DNA of 64,000 nt from Rhodothermales bacterium (GCA_040221055.1 JAVJVN010000022.1:41721-105720); one strand, 5' to 3'. Positions 19,382 to 28,302 are shown, counted from the stretch's first letter. A program made the numbers and translations. The notes: a model not told the origin generated them from the sequence alone.

Positions 19382-20281
19382 ATGTTCTCCCTTCTACGCG
19401 AATTCATACGTCGGATTGGCCGTCCCTTGACGGTCATTGTCATGGACAGCGACGATTTGGAGCCGCCGACGCAGTTCGGCATGAATCCCGCCCACTTGCT
19501 CGGAGCCATCGGGGCTTCCGTCCTTGCATGCTCCGTAATCCTCGTGGCCCTCATCACACTGACGCCCGTGCGGGGGCTGCTGCCGGGCTACGCATCCGTG
19601 GACATCCACCGGGATGCCGTGCAGAATGACATGCGCCTGCAGGCGATGGCCGATTCCCTGGCCCGTCAGCAGGAATACGTCAACCGGCTCCGGGACATGA
19701 TCCTGGGCCGGGTCGATACCACCATGGCTCGTCGGGCTACGGTCTACGAGGAAACGCCTCCTCCCAATGATTTCGGTTTCTCCGAGCCGCTCGCCACGGA
19801 CAATTGGGCCGATCATGAGCAACCTGCGGTCGCGTTCCAGGCCTTGCGGACACGCCGTGTAGCGGACAGCCCGGACCCCGGAAGTCGGCCGTCCATGCTT
19901 TCCGCACTCTCCCTGCCGGCACTGCCACCGGTCACGGGAGTCCTGACACGCGGGTACGATGCCCGGACCGGACACTTCGCCATTGACCTGGCCGTGGAGG
20001 AGGGCAGTATGGTGCGCAGTATTGGCGAGGGGTATGTCGTGCTGGTGGATTGGACCCACGATGGCGGTCAGGTTATTGCGGTCCAGCACGCGGATGGCTT
20101 TCTTTCTGTCTACAAACACAACAGTGCGGTGCTCAAGCGGGTGGGCGACCGGGTAAGCGATCGCGAAGCCATTGCACGGAGCGGCAATTCGGGCGAGATC
20201 ACGACCGGTCCGCACCTCCACTTTGAACTGTGGCACAACGGGCTGGCCCAGGACCCCAGTTATTATTTACTGGGGGTCTGA
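19382..20281 (+). CDS. M23 family (LytM-type) peptidoglycan endopeptidase
   Basis: 299 residues from the ATG at 19382. One membrane segment (about residues 40-65; HLLGAIGASVLACSVILVALI) is followed by a short coiled region and a C-terminal M23 domain. Zinc-site residues are visible: H198 and D202 in HFAID, and H278/H280 in PHLHFEL. It probably cleaves peptide cross-bridges in the periplasm as a membrane-anchored enzyme. The bactofilin gene starts 41 bases downstream. M23 peptidases beside bactofilins control cell shape in other bacteria (Helicobacter Csd1/CcmA), so a shape role is likely here by analogy. Confidence 0.9.
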   Translation: MFSLLREFIRRIGRPLTVIVMDSDDLEPPTQFGMNPAHLLGAIGASVLACSVILVALITLTPVRGLLPGYASVDIHRDAVQNDMRLQAMADSLARQQEYVNRLRDMILGRVDTTMARRATVYEETPPPNDFGFSEPLATDNWADHEQPAVAFQALRTRRVADSPDPGSRPSMLSALSLPALPPVTGVLTRGYDARTGHFAIDLAVEEGSMVRSIGEGYVVLVDWTHDGGQVIAVQHADGFLSVYKHNSAVLKRVGDRVSDREAIARSGNSGEITTGPHLHFELWHNGLAQDPSYYLLGV

Positions 20282-20322
20282 CTCCCGGTGCACCCTGCAC
20301 GATTCCCAAACCATTCAAGACC

Positions 20323-20760
20323 ATGGCACGAAACGCTGAACCCGCCAACGCGCCCCAGGTGAACCTGATCACCGCGGGGACGACGTTCGAAGGGACCATC
20401 CATACCAAGAGCGACATCCGTATTTCCGGAACCATCAAGGGGGCCCTGCACGCGAGCGGCAAGGCCATCGTGGCGTCGGAAGGCCTGGTGGACGGCAACC
20501 TGCATGCGGACGACGCGGACGTAGCCGGATCCGTGAAGGGGGATCTACGCATCAAGGGGCGGTTGGTCCTGAAGTCCTCTGCGAAGGTGGAAGGAACCAT
20601 CCATGTCTCGCGCTTGATTGTCGAAGAAGGCGCCTCGTTCGATGGCCAGTGCGTCATGGGGCAGCTCGATGAGAAGCGGGCGGCTTCGCTCCAGTCCAAG
20701 GCGCCCAACGGTGCAGGTGCCACCTCACCGGAACGCATTGCTGCGTCCCGGCTGGGCTGA
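20323..20760 (+). CDS. bactofilin family cytoskeletal protein
   Basis: 145 residues from the ATG at 20323. The central region is the bactofilin beta-helix, with repeated hexapeptide-like turns (GTIKGALHASG, GLVDGNLHADDADVAGSVKGDL, KVEGTIHVSRLIVEEGASFDGQC), flanked by disordered tails. Bactofilins form nucleotide-independent filaments at the membrane. The upstream M23 peptidase gene suggests a cell-wall scaffold pair. The stop is only 3 bases from the GTG of atpZ, so it may share a transcript with the ATP synthase genes. Confidence 0.92.
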   Translation: MARNAEPANAPQVNLITAGTTFEGTIHTKSDIRISGTIKGALHASGKAIVASEGLVDGNLHADDADVAGSVKGDLRIKGRLVLKSSAKVEGTIHVSRLIVEEGASFDGQCVMGQLDEKRAASLQSKAPNGAGATSPERIAASRLG

Positions 20761-20763
20761 CCC

Positions 20764-21018
20764 GTGCCGTCCTGGCAATCCAGCATGAAGGATGCCGGCC
20801 CTTATCTGGGTCTGGGCGTCCAATTGGCCGGCACCATGGTAGTATGGGTGCTGGCAGGGTGGCTCTTGGACCGATGGCTGGACACCACGCCCTGGCTGAC
20901 CATTGCCGGCGGCGGCATCGGCATGGTGGCGTTCTTCTTCCAGATGATGCGCCTCCTGGCGAAGATGAATCAGCTCAACGACGAACCTGATTCGCCGGAC
21001 GACCACTCAGCCCACTGA
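20764..21018 (+). CDS. AtpZ/AtpI-like small membrane protein
   Basis: 84 residues from a GTG at 20764 (an ATG at 20788 would give 76). Two hydrophobic helices (LGVQLAGTMVVWVLAGWLL and TIAGGGIGMVAFFFQMMRLL) separated by a short polar turn match the AtpZ/F0F1-ATPase putative subunit family, which precedes ATP synthase operons and is linked to assembly or Mg/Ca handling. A charged tail follows. The role is inferred from family and position. Confidence 0.75.
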   Translation: MPSWQSSMKDAGPYLGLGVQLAGTMVVWVLAGWLLDRWLDTTPWLTIAGGGIGMVAFFFQMMRLLAKMNQLNDEPDSPDDHSAH

Positions 21019-21031
21019 TGCGTCGCGTGCG

Positions 21032-21083
21032 TTCACGTTCTTTTCACCCCTTCCCGGGGCCCATTCACGTTCTTTTCACCCCT
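21032..21083 (+). repeat. 20-bp direct repeat between atpZ and atpI
   Basis: The same 20 bases (ttcacgttcttttcacccct) occur at 21032-21051 and 21064-21083, 32 bases start to start or about three helical turns, each followed by a C/G-rich ccggg block. The repeat lies in the 151-base gap before the atpI-like gene and could be a paired regulator site or a recent duplication. Confidence 0.6.
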
Positions 21084-21169
21084 GCCGGGCGATCCGAGGG
21101 GGGTGTTCGCCGTAGATTGCTGGCCTGAAAAAACGTGCGTCCCCCGCCCACCACAGGAATAGTGTCCTC

Positions 21170-21472
21170 ATGACGGGATTCTGGGTCAGTATCATACTCG
21201 GAACGGCAATTGCCGGTCTGTACGGAATATCCAGCTGGGCCACACTCCGGTTTGCCTTGGGTCGGCCGTCCCAGCAGTTCATGCTGCTGGTGTTCGGCGG
21301 GATGACCGCGCGACTCTTTGTAGCCGCCGCCATCCTGACGTTACTCATGGTGTTCGTGCCGGTGCATATGGCGGCGTTCCTGGGCAGCTTTGCTGTCGGA
21401 TTCATTATTGGCCTCGCCGCGGAAGTGATCGTGCTTCACAACCGGCAAAAAAATCTTCACCCAGCATCATGA
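21170..21472 (+). CDS. atpI: ATP synthase subunit I-like membrane protein
   Basis: 100 residues with three to four hydrophobic helices (VSIILGTAIAGLYGI, LLVFGGMTARLFVAAAILTLLMVF, FAVGFIIGLAAEVIVL). Size, topology and position directly before atpB fit the AtpI-type assembly factor that helps c-ring formation. Sequence similarity within this group is weak, so the family call rests partly on location. The stop overlaps the atpB start by 4 bases (ATGA, 21469-21472). Confidence 0.65.
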   Translation: MTGFWVSIILGTAIAGLYGISSWATLRFALGRPSQQFMLLVFGGMTARLFVAAAILTLLMVFVPVHMAAFLGSFAVGFIIGLAAEVIVLHNRQKNLHPAS

Positions 21473-22572
21473 TCCTGCGGAGACTCCTGGCCCTCCTCCT
21501 GCCGATGATGGTTGCCCTGCCCGCGTTCGCCGCGGGCGAAGGGGAAACCCTCGATCCCGTATCCCACAGTGTGGACGGATACTACCTGGATTTCTCGCCG
21601 ATCGGAAAAGTCGAACTGCCGCGCATCTTCATAACGAAGACGGCCGACGGAGCATGGGGTCTGGAGCTTTTCGGATCGTCCACCTCGGCGGTCGAGAATG
21701 GCGGATACATTCCGCACTGGGAAGACGACGCGCACGCATCGGCCGACTCCACGGAGCATGCGGCCGCCGAACCGCGCTACGACTACTATTACGCGAAGCT
21801 GGAAGCCGCGGGTGGCGCGAGCATCTTCCTGGACATGTCCATCACGAAACATCTCGTGTTCGCCTGGCTGGGCATGCTCATCGTGTGGCTCATCTTCTCG
21901 CGCATGGCCCGGATGTACAAAGCCGGCATCGGACGGGAAACCGCACCGCGTGGCACGTTCCAGAACCTGTTCGAGACGCTCATCCTGGTGGTCCGGGATG
22001 ACATCGCGCGTCCCAGCCTCGGGAAGAACACGGACAAGTACCTTCCGTACCTGCTGACCGCCTTCTTTTTCATCCTGACCTGTAATCTCCTGGGCCTCGT
22101 GCCCTTCGGTGCCACGGCCACGTCGAACCTCATGGTGACGACCGTACTGGCGACCGTGACCTTCGTGATCACCCAGTTCGGGGCATCGAAGGACTACTGG
22201 AAACACATTTTCTGGCCGCCGGGCGTGCCCGCGTTCGTGAAGCCCATTCTCATTCCCGTTGAGATCCTGGGCATGTTCACGAAGCCGTTCGCGCTGGCCA
22301 TCCGTCTTTTCGCGAACCTGACGGCGGGTCACCTCGTGATCCTGAGCCTCATCGGGCTCATCTTTTCGTTTGCGAACATGTTCGGAGATGGAGCCGGGTA
22401 CGGCGTTGCTCCCGTGAGCATTGCCTTTTCCCTCTTCATCTACCTGCTCGAACTCCTGGTGTCGTTCATCCAGGCGTACGTCTTCACCATGCTCTCCGCG
22501 CTCTTCATCGGCATGGCCGCCGAGGAGCACGATCACGGGCATCATCATGAACCCATCCCGACTACACACTAA
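21469..22572 (+). CDS. atpB: ATP synthase F0 subunit a
   Basis: 367 residues, longer than the roughly 270 of E. coli because of an N-terminal signal-like helix and a periplasmic segment of about 100 residues, as is common in Bacteroidota and Chlorobiota. The proton half-channel helices follow, with the essential arginine at R279 in ALAIRLFANLTAGHL. It ends in a histidine-rich tail (EEHDHGHHHEPIP). It works with the c-ring to carry protons through F0. Confidence 0.95.
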   Translation: MILRRLLALLLPMMVALPAFAAGEGETLDPVSHSVDGYYLDFSPIGKVELPRIFITKTADGAWGLELFGSSTSAVENGGYIPHWEDDAHASADSTEHAAAEPRYDYYYAKLEAAGGASIFLDMSITKHLVFAWLGMLIVWLIFSRMARMYKAGIGRETAPRGTFQNLFETLILVVRDDIARPSLGKNTDKYLPYLLTAFFFILTCNLLGLVPFGATATSNLMVTTVLATVTFVITQFGASKDYWKHIFWPPGVPAFVKPILIPVEILGMFTKPFALAIRLFANLTAGHLVILSLIGLIFSFANMFGDGAGYGVAPVSIAFSLFIYLLELLVSFIQAYVFTMLSALFIGMAAEEHDHGHHHEPIPTTH

Positions 22573-22590
22573 ACCACGATAGGTAAATCA

Positions 22591-22818
22591 ATGGAACCCA
22601 CAGCTCTGGCATATCTCGGCGCAGGACTCGGTGCCGGCCTCGTTGCACTCGGTGCAGGTCTCGGCATCGGCCGCCTTGCAGGTCCCGCCATGGAAGGCTC
22701 CGCCCGTCAGCCCGAGGCTGCAGGAGACATCCGGACCTCCATGATCATTGCAGCCGCCCTCATTGAAGGTGTCGCGCTCTTCGGTCTGGTTATCTGCATC
22801 ATCTTGGCAACCAAGTAA
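22591..22818 (+). CDS. atpE: ATP synthase F0 subunit c
   Basis: 75 residues forming a two-helix hairpin. The polar loop is ARQPEA and the ion-carrying glutamate is E59 in ALIEGVALFGLV. The residue after E59 is glycine, not serine or threonine as in sodium-type rings, so proton coupling is likely. It forms the rotating c-ring in the inner membrane. The gene starts 18 bases after atpB. Confidence 0.96.
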   Translation: MEPTALAYLGAGLGAGLVALGAGLGIGRLAGPAMEGSARQPEAAGDIRTSMIIAAALIEGVALFGLVICIILATK

Positions 22819-22828
22819 GGTGTCCACC

Positions 22829-23332
22829 ATGGTGTTGGCAGCGAACCTGCTTGCTCCGAACGTCGGACTCATCGTCTGGATCGGCATTACGTTTGTCCTC
22901 CTGATGATCATCCTGCGCAAGTTTGCGTGGGGTCCTATCACGTCGTCCCTCGCCGAGCGGGAGACACGGATCCAGGATTCGATCGATCAGGCGGAAAAGG
23001 CGCTTGCCGAAGCCCGGGCGGTCCAGGCCGACAACACCCGTGCCCGTCGCGAGGCGGAAGCAGAAGGGCAGCGCATCCTCCGGGAAGCGCGCGAGGAGGC
23101 GGATCGTCTCCGTTCGGAAGAAGTGGAAAAGACGCGTGCCCAGATCCAGCACTTGCAGGAGCAAGCGCAGGTCGAAATCGAGCGTGAAAAGCAATCTGCG
23201 CTCAACGCCCTGCGCCAGGAAGTGGCCGACCTTGCGGTCGGTGCTGCCAGCAAGATCCTGCACGCCAATCTGGACGCGGACCGTCAGAAGAAACTCGTCG
23301 ACGATTTCCTCGGCGATCTACCCCGTAACTGA
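22829..23332 (+). CDS. atpF: ATP synthase F0 subunit b
   Basis: 167 residues from the ATG at 22829, 10 bases after atpE. One N-terminal membrane helix (VGLIVWIGITFVLLMIILRKFAWGPI) is followed by a long charged coiled coil (ERETRIQDSIDQAEKALAEAR onward), the peripheral stalk that stops the F1 head from turning. The frame is open further upstream but overlaps atpE and lacks the family N-terminus. Confidence 0.94.
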   Translation: MVLAANLLAPNVGLIVWIGITFVLLMIILRKFAWGPITSSLAERETRIQDSIDQAEKALAEARAVQADNTRARREAEAEGQRILREAREEADRLRSEEVEKTRAQIQHLQEQAQVEIEREKQSALNALRQEVADLAVGAASKILHANLDADRQKKLVDDFLGDLPRN

Positions 23333-23335
23333 TTC

Positions 23336-23875
23336 ATGAGCGATCTGACCATTGCCCGGCGATACGCCCAGGCGCTGGCCGAAACGGCGAGCGCGGAAGG
23401 GAAGGTGGATGCGGTGGATGCCGATGTCGAGGCCATCCGCGGCCTGATGGCGTCCTCCCGCGACCTCATGTTGTTCCTGGACAGCCCCATCATTTCGCGT
23501 GAGCAGAAAGCGGAAGTCATGGAAGGCGTGTTCAAGGACAAGGTGGAGCCGGTAACGCTCCGCTTCATGGGCATGATGGTTTCCAAGCGCCGCGAAGGCC
23601 TCATCCCCATGGTCATGGATGCGTTCCATGCCCACCGGAATGAAGTACGTGGCATTGTGGATGTCGAGGCCCGCGTCGCGTTTCCGCTGTCGGATGCCGA
23701 CCAGCAGGCGCTTTCGGCATCGCTCGATCGCATGACCGGGAAATCGGTCCGCCTGACCACGCGCGTGGATGCCGACCTCATGGGGGGCATTGTCGTGCAG
23801 GTGGGGGATACCGTGTATGACGGCAGCGTCAAGAATCAGTTGGCCACTCTGCAGGAGCGGCTCGCAGTCAGCTAA
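23336..23875 (+). CDS. atpH: ATP synthase F1 subunit delta
   Basis: 179 residues, usual length. The N-terminal helical domain ([18 protein letters not shown]) and the C-terminal [23 protein letters not shown] segment are typical. It links the b-subunit stalk to the top of the alpha/beta hexamer. It starts 3 bases after atpF and ends 20 bases before atpA. Confidence 0.94.
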   Translation: MSDLTIARRYAQALAETASAEGKVDAVDADVEAIRGLMASSRDLMLFLDSPIISREQKAEVMEGVFKDKVEPVTLRFMGMMVSKRREGLIPMVMDAFHAHRNEVRGIVDVEARVAFPLSDADQQALSASLDRMTGKSVRLTTRVDADLMGGIVVQVGDTVYDGSVKNQLATLQERLAVS

Positions 23876-23895
23876 TCATCAGTAAACAAGAAGCC

Positions 23896-25488
23896 ATGTC
23901 TACGGCAATCCGACCGGATGAAGTCACCGCAGTCCTGAAGAAGGAGCTCGGTGGATTCCAAGCAGAAACCGACATCTACGAAGTCGGCACCGTGCTCCAG
24001 GTGGGCGACGGTATTGCACGCATCTACGGCCTTTTGAAGGTCCAGGCGGGTGAGCTCCTCGAATTCCCCCGCTCCGGCGTGTCCGGGATGGTGCTCAACC
24101 TGGAAGAAGACAACGTGGGAGCGGTGCTCTTCGGCGAGGTCCACGAAGTGAAGGAGGGCGATGAAGTCCGCCGGACCAACCGGATTGCCTCCGTATCGGT
24201 TACGGAAGACATGCTGGGTCGTGTCGTGGACGGACTCGGTATTCCGATCGACGGCCAGGGCCCGCTGACGGGCGAGAAGTTCGAAATGCCCATCGAGCGC
24301 AAGGCGCCGTCGGTCATTTACCGCGAGCCGGTCACCGAACCGTTGCAGACGGGTATCAAGGCCATCGACTCCATGATTCCGATCGGTCGGGGTCAGCGTG
24401 AGTTGGTCATTGGCGACCGCCAGACCGGCAAGACGGCGGTCTTGATTGACACCATCATCAACCAGAAGTCCACGCACGAGACCGACAAGCCGGTTTACTG
24501 TATTTACGTGGCCATCGGCCAGAAGAACTCCACCATTGCCCAGGTCAAGCGCGCGCTCGAGACCCATGGGGCCATGGACTATACGGTCATCGTGAACGCG
24601 GGCGCTGCTGCCCCCGCTCCCATGCAGTTCCTGGCCCCGTTCACGGGCGCCTGCATTGGCGAATACTTCCGTGACACCGGCCGTCATGCCCTGGTCATTT
24701 ACGATGACCTCTCCAAGCAGGCCGTGGCCTACCGCCAGGTGTCGCTGCTGCTCCGCCGTCCTCCGGGACGCGAAGCGTACCCCGGCGATGTGTTCTACCT
24801 CCACTCACGCCTCCTGGAGCGCGCGGCCAAGATCAACGCCAACGATTCCGTTGCGACGCTCATGAACGACGCGCCGGACAGCCTGAAGGGCAAGATCAAG
24901 GGCGGCGGGTCGCTGACGGCCCTCCCGGTCATCGAGACCCAGGCCGGTGACGTTTCGGCTTACATTCCGACGAACGTGATTTCCATCACGGACGGTCAGA
25001 TCTACCTTGAGTCGGGTCTGTTCAACGCCGGTGTGCGTCCCGCCATCAACGTGGGTATCTCGGTATCCCGTGTGGGTGGAAACGCCCAGATCAAATCCAT
25101 GAAGAAGGTATCCGGAACGCTGCGTCTGGACCTGGCCCAGTTCCGTGAGCTGGAAGCCTTCTCGAAGTTCGGATCGGACCTGGATGCGAGCACGCAGCGC
25201 CAGCTCACCCGTGGTGCCAAGCTGGTCGAGGTCCTCAAGCAGGGCCAGTACGCTCCGGTTGCCGTGGAGAACCAGGTCGCCATCATTTTCGTGGCGGGTC
25301 AGGGTATGCTCGACAAATTGCCCACCGAGCGCATCAAACAATTCGAGAAAGAGTTCATTGAGCGTGTCTCGCTTCGCCACGGGGATCTGCTGAAGTCGAT
25401 TTCCAAGGGAGCCATGTCGGACGAGGCCGCAGCCATGCTGCGCAAGGAAGCCGAAGAACTCGTTGACGTCTACACCTCAGCCAACTGA
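23896..25488 (+). CDS. atpA: ATP synthase F1 subunit alpha
   Basis: 530 residues. The P-loop GDRQTGKT is at residues 173-180, preceded by the beta-barrel domain and followed by the family-conserved [27 protein letters not shown] block. It forms the non-catalytic nucleotide sites of the F1 head with the beta subunits. The beta gene is not in the window; it must lie elsewhere with epsilon. Confidence 0.97.
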   Translation: MSTAIRPDEVTAVLKKELGGFQAETDIYEVGTVLQVGDGIARIYGLLKVQAGELLEFPRSGVSGMVLNLEEDNVGAVLFGEVHEVKEGDEVRRTNRIASVSVTEDMLGRVVDGLGIPIDGQGPLTGEKFEMPIERKAPSVIYREPVTEPLQTGIKAIDSMIPIGRGQRELVIGDRQTGKTAVLIDTIINQKSTHETDKPVYCIYVAIGQKNSTIAQVKRALETHGAMDYTVIVNAGAAAPAPMQFLAPFTGACIGEYFRDTGRHALVIYDDLSKQAVAYRQVSLLLRRPPGREAYPGDVFYLHSRLLERAAKINANDSVATLMNDAPDSLKGKIKGGGSLTALPVIETQAGDVSAYIPTNVISITDGQIYLESGLFNAGVRPAINVGISVSRVGGNAQIKSMKKVSGTLRLDLAQFRELEAFSKFGSDLDASTQRQLTRGAKLVEVLKQGQYAPVAVENQVAIIFVAGQGMLDKLPTERIKQFEKEFIERVSLRHGDLLKSISKGAMSDEAAAMLRKEAEELVDVYTSAN

Positions 25489-25490
25489 CG

Positions 25491-26417
25491 ATGGCCAGTC
25501 TCCGCGACATACGAAACCGGATAGGCTCCGTACAGAATACGCAGCAGGTCACCCGCGCCATGAAGATGGTGGCGGCGGCCAAGTTGCGCAAAGCCCAGGA
25601 GCGCATTTTCCGCACGCGTCCGTACGCCTACAAGATCGGGGAACTGATTACCCGGCTGAAGGGGCATGTGGATCCGGGTGCACATCCGCTTTTCGTGCAG
25701 CGTGAGGAGACGAAGGCCGTGTTGCTCGTCATCGTGACAGCCGATCGTGGACTGGCCGGCGGGTTCAACTCGAACATCATCAAGTTGGCCGAGCAGACCA
25801 TCCGGGAACGGTTCGCGGAGTACCATGCCTCGGGCAATCTGTACCTGATGTGCGTCGGCCGGAAAGGACACGACCACTTCCGGAATCGTGGATACACACT
25901 CGTCGGCGATTTCCGGGGCGCATTCGACAACCTGGGCTTCCCGACGGCTACGGCCGTGGTGGACGCGGCGGTCGCGGGATTCGAATCCGGCAAGTGGGAT
26001 GAGGCCTGGTTGGCCTACAACGAGTTCAAGAACACCATTTCCCAGAACCGGATCGTGGAGCCGCTGCTTCCGGTTCCGGCCGAACAATTCCTGACCCCGG
26101 TCATGGAAGATGCCATGGGCAACGACGTGGCCATCACGTCGGGTGGTCCTTCGGCGGTCGACTTCCTCTTCGAACCCAATGCGTCGCGGATCCTGGAAGC
26201 GTTGGTGCCCCGCTACCTCAAGTATGAGGTCTGGCGTGCGCTCCTGGAGTCGAATGCGTCGGAACAGGGCGCCCGTATGGTGGCCATGGACAGTGCCACG
26301 AACAACGCCGGCGACCTGTTGAAGGAGCTGAAGCTGAAGTACAATCGCGCCCGTCAGGACGCGATTACGAAGGAGCTCATTGAGATCACATCCGGCGCCG
26401 ACGCACTCGGCGGGTAA
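25491..26417 (+). CDS. atpG: ATP synthase F1 subunit gamma
   Basis: 308 residues. The N-terminal ASLRDIRNRIGSVQNTQQVTRAMKMVAAAKLRKAQ and C-terminal RMVAMDSATNNAGDLLKELKLKYNRARQDAITKEL helices form the central rotor shaft. It lies 2 bases after atpA and is the last gene of the cluster; atpD and atpC do not follow. No strong terminator hairpin is seen in the 77 bases before the transporter gene. Confidence 0.96.
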   Translation: MASLRDIRNRIGSVQNTQQVTRAMKMVAAAKLRKAQERIFRTRPYAYKIGELITRLKGHVDPGAHPLFVQREETKAVLLVIVTADRGLAGGFNSNIIKLAEQTIRERFAEYHASGNLYLMCVGRKGHDHFRNRGYTLVGDFRGAFDNLGFPTATAVVDAAVAGFESGKWDEAWLAYNEFKNTISQNRIVEPLLPVPAEQFLTPVMEDAMGNDVAITSGGPSAVDFLFEPNASRILEALVPRYLKYEVWRALLESNASEQGARMVAMDSATNNAGDLLKELKLKYNRARQDAITKELIEITSGADALGG

Positions 26418-26424
26418 AAAGGCG

Positions 26425-26455
26425 TTTCATGGGACTCGGCTGAGTTGTATTCTTG
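26425..26455 (+). promoter_or_regulatory. Bacteroidota-type promoter of the NSS transporter
   Basis: TTTC (26425-26428), a 19-base spacer, and TATTCTTG (26448-26455) fit the -33 TTTG / -7 TAnnTTTG pattern of Bacteroidota primary-sigma promoters with one mismatch in each element. They lie 40 bases before the start at 26495. This is a pattern match only. Confidence 0.4.
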
Positions 26456-26494
26456 GGCTGCTTTGGCAGGCCCTTGAACCTCACCCAGGAATCC

Positions 26495-27994
26495 ATGTCG
26501 TCCCTTTCCTCCGAATCCTCGTCCCCCCGCTTCTCGTCCAGGTGGGGGTTCTTCCTGAGCGTTCTCGGCATTGCCGTCGGAACCGGGAATATCTGGCGCT
26601 TTCCCCGCATTGCTGCGCAGAACGGAGGCGATGACGGCGCAGGCGCCTTCCTGGTAGCCTGGCTGGTGTTCCTGTTCGCATGGAGCATTCCGCTCATCAT
26701 GATCGAATATGTGTGGGGCCGGAAGCATCGGTCGGGCGTGGTGGCCACCTTCGTGAAGGAAGGCGGAGAGCGGTTCGCCTGGATGGGCGCCTTCGTGGCC
26801 TTCGTGGCCACCGCCATTACCTTCTTCTACTCGGTCGTCGTGGGATGGTGCATTTATTATCTCATCCAGTCCATCACGTCACCCCTGCCACAGACCACCG
26901 ACGCGGCCATGCAGGTCTGGAATGATTATCAGAGCGGCGGATGGCCCCTGGTCTTCCACGCGATCGCCATGGGGTTGGGCGCACTCGCCATCTGGAAAGG
27001 GGTGTCGTCCATCGAGCGGGTGAATAAAGTGCTCGTGCCAACGCTCCTGGTCATCGTGGTCATCTGTGTGGTGCGGGCATTGACGCTCCCTGGCGCCTGG
27101 GATGGTGTGGCCTACCTGTTCACCCCGGAATGGAGTCAGCTGACCCGCCCACGGATCTGGATTGAGGCCCTCACGCAGAATGCCTGGGATACGGGCGCCG
27201 GTTGGGGGCTCTTCCTGACGTATGCGGCCTACATGAGCACCAAACAGGGCATCGTCAAGAATGCCGTCGCGACCGCCGTGGGCAACAACACCGTGTCCCT
27301 GCTCGCGGCCCTCATGGTGTTCGGTACCGTGTTCGCCATCCTCCAGACCGAAATGGGCATGAACCGCGCCGAAATCCTTGAGGTCATGAAGACCAGCGGA
27401 CCGGCCTCCACGGGGCTCACATTCATCTGGATGCCGCAGCTCTTCGAACGCATGTTCCTGGGAGCGCCACTGGCCATCCTGTTCTTCCTGGGTCTCACGT
27501 TTGCCGGGTTCTCATCGTTGATCGCCCAGTTGGAGTTGCCCACGCGGGTGTTCATCGATGCCGGCTTGTCCCGCCCGATGGCCATCGGCGCGGTCGTCGG
27601 TGTCAGCTACCTGCTTGGCATTCCCTCTGCCGTCAACCTGGACATTCTGAGCAACCAGGACTTTGTGTGGGGCGTCGCACTCATGGTATCGGGTGCATTC
27701 GTGGCGTTCATCGTCATCCGGAACGGGGTGTCTGCCATGCGGGATACCAATCTGACCGGGCAACCGGGCGACTGGAACGTGAGCAAGGGATGGGTCTTCG
27801 TGGTGAACTATTTCATTCCGGTCGCGGCCATCGCCCTGCTCGTCTGGTGGCTCTCGCAGTCGGTGACCCGGAACTGGTACGATCCCATTGCCACCGATAC
27901 ACTCATGACGGTGCTTCTGCAGTGGGCGGTCATGATGGGCCTGTTTTTCGTCGGAAATCGCTGGATTGCCGGAAAAATGGGTGGAAAGAACTGA
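26495..27994 (+). CDS. sodium:neurotransmitter symporter (NSS/SNF) family transporter
   Basis: 499 residues from the ATG at 26495. The TM1 signature GFFLSVLGIAVGTGNIWRFPRIAAQNGG marks the NSS (LeuT) fold, with about 12 hydrophobic helices to the C-terminus. Members import amino acids or amines with sodium across the inner membrane; the substrate cannot be read from sequence. It lies after the ATP synthase cluster with its own promoter candidate. Confidence 0.93.
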   Translation: MSSLSSESSSPRFSSRWGFFLSVLGIAVGTGNIWRFPRIAAQNGGDDGAGAFLVAWLVFLFAWSIPLIMIEYVWGRKHRSGVVATFVKEGGERFAWMGAFVAFVATAITFFYSVVVGWCIYYLIQSITSPLPQTTDAAMQVWNDYQSGGWPLVFHAIAMGLGALAIWKGVSSIERVNKVLVPTLLVIVVICVVRALTLPGAWDGVAYLFTPEWSQLTRPRIWIEALTQNAWDTGAGWGLFLTYAAYMSTKQGIVKNAVATAVGNNTVSLLAALMVFGTVFAILQTEMGMNRAEILEVMKTSGPASTGLTFIWMPQLFERMFLGAPLAILFFLGLTFAGFSSLIAQLELPTRVFIDAGLSRPMAIGAVVGVSYLLGIPSAVNLDILSNQDFVWGVALMVSGAFVAFIVIRNGVSAMRDTNLTGQPGDWNVSKGWVFVVNYFIPVAAIALLVWWLSQSVTRNWYDPIATDTLMTVLLQWAVMMGLFFVGNRWIAGKMGGKN

Positions 27995-28010
27995 ATTGAC
28001 GATCTCTTCG

Positions 28011-28039
28011 TTGACGAAGGGTCCTTCCCTCAGTAATTT
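28011..28039 (+). promoter_or_regulatory. promoter candidate for tRNA-Ser(GCU)
   Basis: TTGACG (28011-28016) and TAATTT (28034-28039) are separated by 17 bases. The tRNA starts 58 bases further on, so the primary transcript would need a 5' leader of about 50 bases trimmed by RNase P. Short hairpins lie in that leader. Confidence 0.4.
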
Positions 28040-28096
28040 TATAGTCTTGCCCTGTTTCAGACAGGTCGCAATTTGCCTCAGGCAGGCACCCTATCC

Positions 28097-28185
28097 GGAG
28101 AGGTGGGTGAGTGGCTGAAACCACAGGTTTGCTAAACCTGCGTACCTTTCAACGGGTACCGAGGGTTCGAATCCCTCCCTCTCCG
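28097..28185 (+). tRNA. tRNA-Ser (anticodon GCU)
   Basis: An 89-nt class II tRNA. Acceptor stem 28097-28103 pairs with 28178-28184; the anticodon stem caggt/acctg holds loop TTGCTAA with anticodon GCT, reading AGC/AGU. The long variable arm typical of serine tRNAs is present, the T arm is gaggg-ttcgaat-ccctc, and the discriminator is G at 28185. CCA is not encoded. Confidence 0.96.
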
Positions 28186-28302
28186 CACAGCGCCCCGGCT
28201 GCCGAAAGGCAGTCGGGGTTTGTTGCTTGCGCCCGCCGTGCTTGCACGAGCGGGGGCAAGCAACAAACCCCGAAGCGCGCGTAGCGCGCCGGGGCGCTGT
28301 GC
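28185..28302 (+). repeat. nested mirror-terminator palindrome after tRNA-Ser(GCU)
   Basis: Outer arms 28185-28198 and 28289-28302 pair perfectly (14 bp). Inner arms 28213-28236 and 28250-28273 pair at 23 of 24 positions. Small hairpins sit between them on each side (ctgcc-gaaa-ggcag at 28199-28212; gcgcgc-gta-gcgcgc at 28275-28289) and at the apex (28237-28249). The left half folds on its own as a terminator for the tRNA (ccccg/cgggg stem then TTTGTT), and the right half is its mirror copy with a different apical hairpin. A further 9-bp stem (28322-28330 with 28356-28364) follows before the convergent ATPase gene. Confidence 0.85.

Noticed and set aside
28185..28302. Possible CRISPR or retron-like noncoding RNA
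   Set aside because: There is no repeat-spacer periodicity and no reverse transcriptase or Cas gene in the window.
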